This document shows positions 25,285 to 32,854 of a stretch of DNA of 64,000 bases, piece after piece. A program made the translations under genes and the position numbers. Origin of the DNA: Acetobacter suratthaniensis (GTDB lineage: Bacteria; Pseudomonadota; Alphaproteobacteria; Acetobacterales; Acetobacteraceae); the NCBI RefSeq assembly GCF_017377745.1, contig NZ_JAFVMG010000003.1:62001-126000 (forward strand). Direction: 5' to 3'. How positions within the stretch are numbered: position 1 is the first letter of the stretch; each line of letters opens with the position of its first letter. A model generated the notes under the pieces. The model did no database searches, was not told the DNA's origin, and saw nothing but the letters and a program-made list of their open reading frames with translations.

Positions 25285-25310
25285 CACCCCCGGCCAGATG
25301 GCCGGGGGTG
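25285..25310 (-). terminator. Strong intrinsic terminator of the flagellin gene
   Basis: CACCCCCGGCC (25285-25295) and GGCCGGGGGTG (25300-25310) form a perfect 11-bp stem with a 4-base loop. Read on the minus strand it is followed by TTTCTTTTT, a classic Rho-independent terminator 32 bases past the flagellin stop. Confidence 0.9.
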
Positions 25311-25342
25311 CTCCGTAACGCGCCCTAAAGCGAGTGTCGTTC

Positions 25343-26329
25343 TTACTGGAAGAGCGACAGGATGCTCTGGGACTGGGAGTTCGCGATCGTCAGCGACTTG
25401 ATGGCGAGGGACTGCTTGGTCTGCAGCGAGGTCAGCTGAGCGCTGGCAGCAGACATGTCCGCATCGGTCAGAGCGCCAACGCCCTGCGTGATGTTGTCGG
25501 ACAGCGTGGTGCCGAAGCTGGACATGCTGGAGATGATGGAGGAGTTGGAACCCAGCTTGGAAGCGATCGTGGTCATCGCGGTGATGGCCTGTTCGATCAG
25601 GGCCACCATCTGCTGAGCCGTGCTGCCCGAGGCGCCGGAAGCGAACGTCGTGGTGTTCAGGCTGTTGCCCGAGGTCACGAAGATGTTGGCGCTGGCGGCT
25701 TCGCTGGAAGCCAGACCGGTGGTCAGACCCAGAGCGTCCGTCAGGCTGGAACCGCTGCCTTTGGCGTAGCTGAAGGAGGAGGCCAGAGCGCCGGAGGTCA
25801 TGGCGCCGGAGATTTCCGTGTGCAGGCCGCTGATGACGTTCGTGTCACCACCAAGGCTGGTCAGGTAGGTCAGGCTGGTGCCCTGGATGCCCACGCCGTC
25901 GGTGGCTGCGTTCACCAGCAGGTTAACGCCGTTCAGGGTGGCGTTACGAGCGATAACGTTGATGGCGTTCAGCGTCTGCGTGATGGAGTCGCTGGTGTCG
26001 CTGATGCTGCTGCTGCTGGTCTGGTTGTTGGTCAGCGTGTTGACCAGGCCCTGAATGGACTTCAGGTCGGTCAGGATGCTGCTGACGGCGGTCGTCGTGG
26101 TGTTAACAACCTGGGCTGCGAAGGTCAGGCCGGAGTTCACGGCGCTCAGGCCGGAGTTCTGACCGCTCAGCTGCTGAGAGATGGAGTAAGCAGCGGCGTT
26201 ATCAGAAGCGTTGTTAACCTTCTTACCGGTCGAAACGACGTTTTCGGTGTTGCTCAGCGAGGTCTGGGTAGCGTCCAGGGTTTCGATGGCGACCAGTGCG
26301 GAGGCGTTGGTGTTAATTGAAAGAGTCAC
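25343..26329 (-). CDS. fliC: Flagellin
   Basis: A 328-residue flagellin with conserved D0/D1 ends: SINTNASALVAIETL at the N-terminus, then ASDNAAAYSISQQLSGQ, and at the C-terminus TDADMSAASAQLTSLQTKQSL, with SLFQ as the last four residues. The Ser/Thr/Gly-rich middle (about 110-270) is short, as in other alphaproteobacterial flagellins, and offers many Ser/Thr sites for glycosylation. The start is GTG 26329: GGAG lies 7 bases upstream on the minus strand and the conserved TLSIN follows immediately; an ATG six codons earlier adds unrelated residues. It has its own terminator and a dyad in its leader. It is the only flagellin gene in the window. Confidence 0.95.
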   Translation of the reverse strand: MTLSINTNASALVAIETLDATQTSLSNTENVVSTGKKVNNASDNAAAYSISQQLSGQNSGLSAVNSGLTFAAQVVNTTTTAVSSILTDLKSIQGLVNTLTNNQTSSSSISDTSDSITQTLNAINVIARNATLNGVNLLVNAATDGVGIQGTSLTYLTSLGGDTNVISGLHTEISGAMTSGALASSFSYAKGSGSSLTDALGLTTGLASSEAASANIFVTSGNSLNTTTFASGASGSTAQQMVALIEQAITAMTTIASKLGSNSSIISSMSSFGTTLSDNITQGVGALTDADMSAASAQLTSLQTKQSLAIKSLTIANSQSQSILSLFQ

Positions 26330-26381
26330 GTGTATTCTCCATGCCAAATCGGACTGGCCCTCGCCAGTTCTTGGTCAGTAA

Positions 26382-26436
26382 ACCCCGAAATGGCTAAGAG
26401 AAAGTTACCAGATTTTGACTTTCATTCTATCGGGGT
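26382..26436 (-). promoter_or_regulatory. Nested dyad in the flagellin leader or promoter
   Basis: Outer arms ACCCCGA (26382-26388) and TCGGGGT (26430-26436) enclose inner arms GAAAGT (26400-26405) and ACTTTC (26418-26423), 53-107 bases upstream of the flagellin start. On the minus strand the outer arm also contains CCCGATAG, like the -10 part of flagellar sigma-28 promoters, but no good -35 element is found at the right distance. It may be a leader stem-loop, such as a target of FlaF-type control, or an operator. Confidence 0.45.
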
Positions 26437-26492
26437 CAAAAAAATCAAAAACACGATATTTTTATGCAACCTGTTGGAATTGCTTCGTTTTT

Positions 26493-27158
26493 TCACTCAA
26501 GCGGGCCGTTTGTAATCCGTACCATAAGGGTTATGGGGTTTCCGGCGGTGTCGGTACCAACGTGAAAATTTGTCCATTTTCCGGTGCCGAAAACCCAAGT
26601 GCCTGAAAAACTGGCCACGAAGGGGTGGGGTTTGCAGGTGGCGGCCCCATCCTGAGACGGCGGCGCGGAGTCTTGCTGCTGGGCGCACTGCGCCAGATCG
26701 GCTGCGCTGATGGGGGCGTAGATATTGGAGTCCATCTGTGCCGTGCGGCCGCGAATCTGGATTGTTCCATCCACGCCGGTTTTTTCACCCGCTGATGTAT
26801 TGCCCGTATCGACGGTGGACGCGCCGCGAATGACGATATCGGAAAACTTGGTTGCATCATTGGCGCAGACTTCGACAGAGGCCGCACCCAGAAGCTGATC
26901 CTGCCCGGTCTCGCCCCCCTGACGCAGAATGCCACGTACTTCGGCAATATGTACGGCTCCCGCCGGGCAGCGTAGTCCGTCATCGCCGGTTTCGGGGCCA
27001 CGGCTGCTGGTGCCCGCAGGCGTATCCTGCGCCTGCTTGCTTGCGGCATGGGCAGGCGATGTCAGCAGCCCCAGAGTAATCAGGCCGCCGAGCAGGGATG
27101 CGGCGCGTATGGCTTTATACTGTACCATGGTGCCTGCGAGCGGGAGTGAATGCCTCAT
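26493..27158 (-). CDS. Exported protein of unknown function
   Basis: A 221-residue protein from ATG 27158, which has AGGA 11 bases upstream; ATG 27128 is an alternative. A signal peptide ends at SPAHA-AS. The mature part has four Cys (LRCPAG, EVCAND, AQCAQQ, ATCKPH) and ends in a beta-rich stretch (FSGTWVFGTGKWTNFHVGTD). No family was recognised. It lies upstream of and on the same strand as flagellin, separated by a 163-base gap, and is divergent from fliE. Its location suggests, but does not prove, a link with motility. Confidence 0.65.
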   Translation of the reverse strand: MRHSLPLAGTMVQYKAIRAASLLGGLITLGLLTSPAHAASKQAQDTPAGTSSRGPETGDDGLRCPAGAVHIAEVRGILRQGGETGQDQLLGAASVEVCANDATKFSDIVIRGASTVDTGNTSAGEKTGVDGTIQIRGRTAQMDSNIYAPISAADLAQCAQQQDSAPPSQDGAATCKPHPFVASFSGTWVFGTGKWTNFHVGTDTAGNPITLMVRITNGPLE

Positions 27159-27387
27159 GCGTTTAAAATTCCTGCTTTCGAATGGCCATGCTGGCCCGTG
27201 GTCTGCCGGGCTGGCTGTCGCGCCCTGATCGGGGTGGAATGTTCCTGTCTGGGCGGCAGAGTACCGTATCCTGCATGATCTTGCCATGACTATGCGGGGG
27301 CAAAGGAGAGAAGCGCTTACCAGAAAAGGGGCCGCAAAGAGTGTGATACTGCGGCGTGCGGTGAAAAGACTCTGGTCTTGTGGTGTC

Positions 27388-27402
27388 TTAATGGCTAGTT
27401 TA
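27388..27402. promoter_or_regulatory. Near-consensus CtrA-type site upstream of fliE
   Basis: TTAA (27388-27391), 7 bases, then TTTA (27399-27402): one mismatch to TTAA-N7-TTAA. It lies 69 bases before the fliE start, a suitable distance for promoter control of fliE-fliQ-fliR-flhB. A CtrA-controlled fliQ-fliR operon is known in Caulobacter. Confidence 0.4.
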
Positions 27403-27471
27403 CAGGCTGTGCGTACAGGCAGGGTTTGCCCTGCTGGTGGCGATAAAAGTGGATCGGACACAGGGCCTGAC

Positions 27472-27819
27472 ATGATAACAAGTGACCTTGCGACACGCAG
27501 CGTTGATGCGCTCAATGCTTACGGGCAGACACAGCAGACCCTTAACGCGTCCACGGACGGTCTCGCGGGGGATGAGGCCGCCGGGTCTTCTTCCGATGTC
27601 GTCTCCAGCTTTGGTTCTGTACTGAATGGTGCCATTCAGGGTGCAATCCAGACCCAGAAAACATCTGAAGCGCAGACAGCGCTTGGCGTGTCGGGGCAGG
27701 GTAATCTGACGGATATCGCGACCTCGGTTGCGGAAGCCAAACTGACCCTGCAGACCGTTACGACCGTGCGCGACAAGATTGTGCAGGCGTATCAGGATGT
27801 TATGAAAATGTCGATCTAA
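27472..27819 (+). CDS. fliE: Flagellar hook-basal body complex protein FliE
   Basis: A 115-residue protein from ATG 27472. The C-terminal half carries the FliE pattern (LTDIATSVAEAKLTLQTVTTVRDKIVQAYQDVMKMSI), which is the segment that joins the MS-ring/export gate to the rod. Longer in-frame starts exist (27286, 27391), but the added residues are unlike FliE. It precedes fliQ by 11 bases. Confidence 0.92.
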   Translation: MITSDLATRSVDALNAYGQTQQTLNASTDGLAGDEAAGSSSDVVSSFGSVLNGAIQGAIQTQKTSEAQTALGVSGQGNLTDIATSVAEAKLTLQTVTTVRDKIVQAYQDVMKMSI

Positions 27820-27830
27820 GGCATGGTGCC

Positions 27831-28106
27831 GTGAACCACACGGTCGATGTCCATGAGATATTGCGGCAGACACTGGTTGTCGCTGTAAAAATGGGGGCGC
27901 CGTCGCTTCTGGCGTCCTTGTGCGCGGGTGTTCTTGTTTCGCTGTTTCAGGCCATGACGCAGATTAACGAAGCAACGCTTTCCTTCGTGCCAAAATTCAT
28001 TGCCGCTATTGGCGCCCTGCTTCTGACAGGGTCTTTCATGTATTCCACGCTCAATACTTACGCCCATACCATCTTTGATCAGATGATTCTGGTTGGCGGC
28101 TCCTGA
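27831..28106 (+). CDS. fliQ: Flagellar export gate protein FliQ
   Basis: A 91-residue protein with two hydrophobic helices and the FliQ patterns LLASLCAGVLVSLFQAMTQINEATLSFVPK and a following GALLLTGSFM segment. It forms part of the helical FliP-FliQ-FliR gate. GTG start at 27831. It sits between fliE and fliR. Confidence 0.95.
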   Translation: MNHTVDVHEILRQTLVVAVKMGAPSLLASLCAGVLVSLFQAMTQINEATLSFVPKFIAAIGALLLTGSFMYSTLNTYAHTIFDQMILVGGS

Positions 28107-28134
28107 TGGGGCGGCCAGCGCGTGAGGGGCTGGT

Positions 28135-28953
28135 GTGGGCATGGCGGTAACCTCGTTTTTTCCCGGTGGTTCTGTCGCGGAACTGGCCGCCATGTTTCTG
28201 GTGGTGCTCTGCCGGGTTAGTGCGCTGGTTATGACCTCGCCCGGTCTGGGGGAGCAGACGTCCCCCATGCAGGTGCGTGCTGGCGTGGCAATCGTGACAA
28301 CATTTGCCATTCTCCCTGTCGTGCAGGACAAGCTCTCTCTTGTAACGGGTGCTGCCATACACAGACCCTTCCTGATTGTAGCGATTATTGCAGGCGAGCT
28401 TTTGTGTGGCGGGTTTATTGGCTGGCTGGCCAAGCTGATTGCCCTGGCGATGAATATTGCCATGCAGATTATTGCGGTGCTGACCGGGCTTGCCAGCGTT
28501 TTGCAGCCGGATGCGGAGCTGGGGGCGGGCAGCACCGCGCTCAGCCATCTTGGTGCGTCGATGGTGCCGGTTATTTTCCTGTCTACGGGCCTGTATGTTT
28601 TGCCACTGGCTGCGGTTACGGGGTCTTACACCCTGTTTCCACCGGGGCAGATGCCCATGATTGATGATATGGCCAGCAGCGTTATCCACACCACCGCGCA
28701 AAGTTTTGCGCTGGCCATGCAGCTTGCGGCTCCTTTTGTGCTGATTGGCACGTTGTGGCCAGCCATGCTGGGTGTGCTCAACCGCCTTCTGCCGACTATT
28801 CAGGTTTATGGTATTGCCATGCCTGCCCAGATTCTGGGTGGGGTTCTGCTGCTGGCGGTGCTGCTCCAGATCATGTCTGGTGTCTGGCAGGAAAAAATGG
28901 GCGACCTGCTCGTGGGCCTGCCCGGCATAGGCGCTGGCCCCACGCGGCATTAG
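28135..28953 (+). CDS. fliR: Flagellar export gate protein FliR
   Basis: A 272-residue polytopic membrane protein with FliR features: MFLVVLCRVSALVMTSPGLGEQ near the N-terminus, then VRAGVAIVTTFAILPVVQ, LLCGGFIGWLAKLIALAMNIAMQII and a late LNRLLPTIQVYGIAMPAQI. It completes the export gate. The start is GTG 28135 or ATG 28141; both are within range of GAGGGG at 28124. Confidence 0.94.
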   Translation: MGMAVTSFFPGGSVAELAAMFLVVLCRVSALVMTSPGLGEQTSPMQVRAGVAIVTTFAILPVVQDKLSLVTGAAIHRPFLIVAIIAGELLCGGFIGWLAKLIALAMNIAMQIIAVLTGLASVLQPDAELGAGSTALSHLGASMVPVIFLSTGLYVLPLAAVTGSYTLFPPGQMPMIDDMASSVIHTTAQSFALAMQLAAPFVLIGTLWPAMLGVLNRLLPTIQVYGIAMPAQILGGVLLLAVLLQIMSGVWQEKMGDLLVGLPGIGAGPTRH

Positions 28954-28965
28954 GGGCGGACAGGC

Positions 28966-30054
28966 ATGGCGGAAGAAGGAGCCGGCGGGGGCGAGCGGTC
29001 ACAAGACCCAACAGGCAAACGCCTGGAAACCGCGCGTGAGGAAGGCAATGTTGCCCAGTCGCGCGAATTGCAGATGTTTGTTGTTCTTGCTCTTTTTCTG
29101 ATGGTTTTTACCTTGGAAACCGCCTCTGCGGCACGGGTGTTCGTGCATCGCATGCGTGGACTGATGGAGCATTTTGACAGCATCGCGCAGGATGGGGCGG
29201 CAATATACGACATTACCATGCAGGCCATGACGGAAGGCGTGCGGCTGGCCGGGCCTCTGGTGATGGTGATCATGGCGACCGTCATTATCTTCGGCTTTAT
29301 CCAGACCGGCTTTCTGTTCCGGCCCGAAGCCGTTGCGCTGGATATTACCCGCCTTTCTCCCATGAAGGGGATCAAGCGGGTGTTCAGTGTCACCAATCTG
29401 GTGGAGGTGCTGAAAAGCCTCGTCAAATTCTGCGTGTTTGGCCTGCTTCTTTATGGGGTGGCCAGAGGCACCGTGCATGTGGCCCCAGAGGCAGAGCGGT
29501 GGAGTTTTACACATCTGACATCCGAGCTGGTGTCGTGGTTTTTGTATGCAACGCTGACAATTCTGGTGGTGCAGAGCGGTATCGCCCTGCTGGATGATCT
29601 GTGGACGCGCTATCATCGCCTGAGTGGGCTGCGTATGAGTTTTCAGGACATCAAGGAAGAAACCCGCCAGACCGAGGGCGACCCGCATATCAAGGGTAAG
29701 CGGCAGCAGATCCGCCGTAGGCGGGCGCGCCAGCGCATGCTGCAGGCGGTTAAGAATGCAACGGTGGTGGTGACGAATCCGACCCATTATGCCGTGGCGC
29801 TGGAATATGAGAACGGCACCGATACAGCCCCCCGGATTGTCGCCAAAGGTATGGATGATCTGGCGGCCCGTATCCGCATGACGGCGGAAGATGCAAAAGT
29901 GCCTGTTGTCCGCAATCCACCCCTCGCGCGCGGGCTGTATACCCTGCCGGTGGATTCCGAGATTCCGCCCGAATATTTCCAGCCTGTGGCGGCTATTATT
30001 GCCTACGTGATGAAGCTCAAAACCCCCGGATCGCGCATTGTGCGGCGGAATTAA
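28966..30054 (+). CDS. flhB: Flagellar export switch protein FlhB
   Basis: A 362-residue protein with the N-terminal membrane domain (starting SQDPTGKRLETAREEGNVAQSRE) and a C-terminal cytoplasmic domain containing the autocleavage motif NPTH (residues 271-274, VVVTNPTHYAVAL). FlhB switches the export apparatus from rod/hook to filament substrates after cleavage between Asn and Pro. It starts 12 bases after fliR and ends the fliE-fliQ-fliR-flhB group. Confidence 0.97.
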   Translation: MAEEGAGGGERSQDPTGKRLETAREEGNVAQSRELQMFVVLALFLMVFTLETASAARVFVHRMRGLMEHFDSIAQDGAAIYDITMQAMTEGVRLAGPLVMVIMATVIIFGFIQTGFLFRPEAVALDITRLSPMKGIKRVFSVTNLVEVLKSLVKFCVFGLLLYGVARGTVHVAPEAERWSFTHLTSELVSWFLYATLTILVVQSGIALLDDLWTRYHRLSGLRMSFQDIKEETRQTEGDPHIKGKRQQIRRRRARQRMLQAVKNATVVVTNPTHYAVALEYENGTDTAPRIVAKGMDDLAARIRMTAEDAKVPVVRNPPLARGLYTLPVDSEIPPEYFQPVAAIIAYVMKLKTPGSRIVRRN

Positions 30055-30103
30055 GCCAGAGGAAGCCAAACGCGCGGTTTTCTGGGGGCAATGGTTAGGA
30101 AAA

Positions 30104-30149
30104 CCTTGCGTTTCATAGCAGGCATGCTACTCAATAGCCCAACGCAAGG
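30104..30149. other. Nested inverted repeat between flhB and flgE
   Basis: CCTTGCGTT (30104-30112) and AACGCAAGG (30141-30149) are perfect 9-bp complements; inside them TAGCA and TGCTA pair around GGCA. No T-run follows. It lies in the 259-base gap before flgE and could end the flhB transcript or serve as a regulator site for flgE. Confidence 0.55.
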
Positions 30150-30313
30150 CAGTATGTGTCGCGCTGGGAATGTTTCAGCCGCCATTCCATGCTCGTGTGG
30201 TCGGGGGTCCGGTTGCTGCTTTTTTCCCGTTGGGGGAGCAGTGCGGGGCAAACGGCCATTCTGCTGAAAAGCGGACGGGACGGACGGCAGCGCGCGCAAG
30301 GCAGGGACAGCTC

Positions 30314-32026
30314 ATGTCGGTTTTCAATGCCCTTTCAACGGCTGTAAGCGGTATCAACGCGCAGTCGACCGCATTTACCAATCTCAGTAACAACATCGCC
30401 AATAGCCAGACTGTAGGCTACAAGGCCACCACAACAGCCTTTCAGGACTTTGTGGCGGGTGCGGGCGGTAACAGCGCATCGGCTGATATTTCTGATTCTG
30501 TCGCGGCTCTGACCATCCAGCACGTGGATAATCAGGGCACCTCCTCGACCAGCACCGATGGCCTTGCGACCTCGATTTCCGGCAACGGGCTGTTTGTCGT
30601 TTCCAAGGGCACATCCAGCGGCCAGACCTACTACACGCGCAATGGCGAAGTGTACGAGAACAAGTCCGGTTATCTGGTCAATACCAGCGGGTATTACCTT
30701 GAAGGCTACATGGTGGATCAGTCCACCGGCACGCTGGGTACAACGCTGACGCAGCTCAATGTCGCCAACGTGACGTTCAAGCCGACGGAAACCACGACGC
30801 TGACCTCCACATCCACGGTGGGCACGGCAAGCGGTACGAAGCAGAGCTACACCACGGCTCCGACCACCGTGTACGACTCCACCGGAACGGCGCATCAGAT
30901 CGGTCTGGTGTGGACGCAGAGCACGTCGGATACCTCAAAGTGGACCGTGCAGGCTTATGACGCTGATGGCGGTGGCGCGATTAGCAACGCATCGCCGTCG
31001 CCTTATATCGTGACGTTTGACAGCAGTACCGGCGCCATGACTTCGGTTACGGATGAGGCCGGTAACGTTATAGCCAACACGACCGGCACCGCGGCTGAAG
31101 TTCCTATCACCGCAACGTATAACGGCGTGGCTCAGACCATTAAGCTTGATCTGGGCAATATTGGTTCGACTAGCGGTACGGTGGTTGCGACTTCAAGCAG
31201 CGGTACGGCCAGCACCACGCAGGGTACAACGCTTACTGTTACCCCAGTCAGCGCTACGACCAATACGCTCAGCATGGAAACTGCGGATGTTAATATTGGT
31301 GCGCTGTCGGGTACGGCGGATTCTTATATGACAGCACCATCTAAGGTCACTAATGCGGATGGATCGACCGGCTATGTGTCGGCCCTGTGGACCAAGGACA
31401 AGACAACGGCTTCCACGGTGAATGACGAGCAGACATGGACCGTCAAGCTGGTGGACCCATATTCAAGTGCGACGACTCCTTCAAACGAGGTAAAAGTAAC
31501 ATTCAAACCTGATGGAACGATCGACACCGTTGGTGGGGGTACTAGTGCTACCCTTACGTTCAGTGAAGGGGGGTCTACCAGCACGCTGAACCTGACGAAC
31601 ACTTCGGCCAAGCTCGGCACCACATCGCCCTATACCGACACCACCGCGATCACCAGCGACAGCATTTCGACCGGCACTTACGAAGGTGCGGAAATCACCA
31701 GCGATGGTTCCGTCATGGCGCAGTTCAGCACCGGCACGCAGCTTATCGGCAAGATTGCACTGGCCAACTTCGCCAATGTTAACGGGCTGGAAGCTGTTGA
31801 CGGTCAGGCTTATGTGGCCACAACGTCTTCAGGCAACGCGCAGGTTGGTGTTTCCGGGCAGAACGGCACCGGAACGCTTTCGGTCGGGTATGTTGAATCC
31901 TCCACCACCGATCTGACGAAGGACCTGTCCTCCATGATCGTGGCGCAGGAAGCGTATACGGCCAACACCAAGGTGGTGACTTCAGCAAACACGATGCTGC
32001 AGGCCACCATTGCAATGATCCAGTAA
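30314..32026 (+). CDS. flgE: Flagellar hook protein FlgE, with two inner repeat modules
   Basis: A 570-residue hook protein. The N-terminus (MSVFNALSTAVSGINAQS, then LSNNIANSQTVGYKA) and C-terminus (AQEAYTANTKVVTSANTMLQ) are the D0/D1 ends of axial proteins, and GTYEGAEITSDGSVMAQFSTG is the conserved FlgE region before them. The middle (about 172-435) has two related modules beginning with SYTTAP and SYMTAP, each continuing with a W-rich strand pair. This makes it longer than the ~400 residues of many FlgE proteins. Both modules match the inserted segment of the DUF1217 protein at 44485-46242. ATG 30314 is chosen; upstream in-frame residues are unlike FlgE. Confidence 0.95.
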   Translation: MSVFNALSTAVSGINAQSTAFTNLSNNIANSQTVGYKATTTAFQDFVAGAGGNSASADISDSVAALTIQHVDNQGTSSTSTDGLATSISGNGLFVVSKGTSSGQTYYTRNGEVYENKSGYLVNTSGYYLEGYMVDQSTGTLGTTLTQLNVANVTFKPTETTTLTSTSTVGTASGTKQSYTTAPTTVYDSTGTAHQIGLVWTQSTSDTSKWTVQAYDADGGGAISNASPSPYIVTFDSSTGAMTSVTDEAGNVIANTTGTAAEVPITATYNGVAQTIKLDLGNIGSTSGTVVATSSSGTASTTQGTTLTVTPVSATTNTLSMETADVNIGALSGTADSYMTAPSKVTNADGSTGYVSALWTKDKTTASTVNDEQTWTVKLVDPYSSATTPSNEVKVTFKPDGTIDTVGGGTSATLTFSEGGSTSTLNLTNTSAKLGTTSPYTDTTAITSDSISTGTYEGAEITSDGSVMAQFSTGTQLIGKIALANFANVNGLEAVDGQAYVATTSSGNAQVGVSGQNGTGTLSVGYVESSTTDLTKDLSSMIVAQEAYTANTKVVTSANTMLQATIAMIQ

Positions 32027-32039
32027 ACTCACCCGTGAA

Positions 32040-32067
32040 AGGGCAGGGGGCTTCGGCTTTCTGCTCT
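32040..32067 (+). terminator. UUCG-capped hairpin after flgE
   Basis: A 12-bp stem including G-U pairs (32040-32051 with 32056-32067) is closed by a TTCG tetraloop, 14 bases after the flgE stop. There is no clear T-run, so it may stabilise or end the flgE transcript. Confidence 0.5.
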
Positions 32068-32279
32068 GTGGTTGGTGCAGAATAATGCGGCTTTATGCTT
32101 CTTCCCGAAGTGTAAGGCCGTTTTATATTTCTGGCTCCGGTCGCTGGTTGAAGGCGAGTTAAGGCATCATTCATGATTTAACGGTTCATGGCAGGTCGAA
32201 GCCATTGAGCCAGCATGGAACTCTCGCTACAGTGACCGCACGACATTACGTGTTCTCATGATACCGGAGCCGCCCAGAA

Positions 32280-32795
32280 ATGAGTGAAACTGTAACCGAC
32301 GGCGCAGCAGCCGCTAATGCCGCGGATGCACATGCGGGTGCGGCCAAGAAAAAGAAGCTGATCATTATTGGTGCCGTTGTGGTTCTGCTTCTTCTGCTGG
32401 TCGGTGGTGGCTTCTGGGCGAAAGATCGGTTCTTTAAATCTGTCGGCAGTACAGTGGCCAGCAATAGTAAAATGGCTCAGGATGCCCTGCATCCGCCGGT
32501 TATTCTGGGTATTCCGACACTGGTCTCCAATCTTGATAGTGGTGATGGTCGGCCGGTTTATGTCAAACTCACCGCAAAGGTAGAGGTTGTCGGCGCTTCG
32601 AACGAAGCTAGTCTTCAGAATGTCGTGCCGCAGATTCAGGATATTTTTCAGACCTACCTGCACGAAACCCGCCCGCAGGATATCCGGGGCAATGGTATTT
32701 ACCGGCTGCATGAATCCATCATGCGTCGGTTAAGGGTTGAGCTGGCTCCGCTGGAAGTCAGGAACCTGTATTTTGTCGAATTCCTTGTCCAGTAG
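32280..32795 (+). CDS. fliL: Flagellar basal body-associated protein FliL
   Basis: A 171-residue protein with one membrane helix after a KKKK stretch (residues ~30-47). The periplasmic FliL domain includes VKLTAKVEVVG, PQIQDIFQTYL, RPQDIRGNGIYRLHE and FVEFLVQ at the end. FliL surrounds the stator and supports torque under load. It precedes fliM as in many flagellar operons. A 253-base gap with two unpaired TTAA half-sites lies upstream. Confidence 0.92.
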   Translation: MSETVTDGAAAANAADAHAGAAKKKKLIIIGAVVVLLLLLVGGGFWAKDRFFKSVGSTVASNSKMAQDALHPPVILGIPTLVSNLDSGDGRPVYVKLTAKVEVVGASNEASLQNVVPQIQDIFQTYLHETRPQDIRGNGIYRLHESIMRRLRVELAPLEVRNLYFVEFLVQ

Positions 32796-32854
32796 GCCGC
32801 ACGGTCTTTTACGGGGTGGGGCTTTCAGGCGCATTTGGCTAATTTATTAAAACC

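Noticed and set aside
25334..26320. A plus-strand open frame of 328 codons exactly opposite flagellin
   Set aside because: Its Gly/Gln/Val-rich composition mirrors the flagellin codons on the other strand. It has the same length because both avoid stops, not because it is a gene.
30055..30313. Sigma-54 promoter for flgE
   Set aside because: No sequence with both GG and GC at the required 10-base spacing and good flanks was found; only weak partial matches exist.
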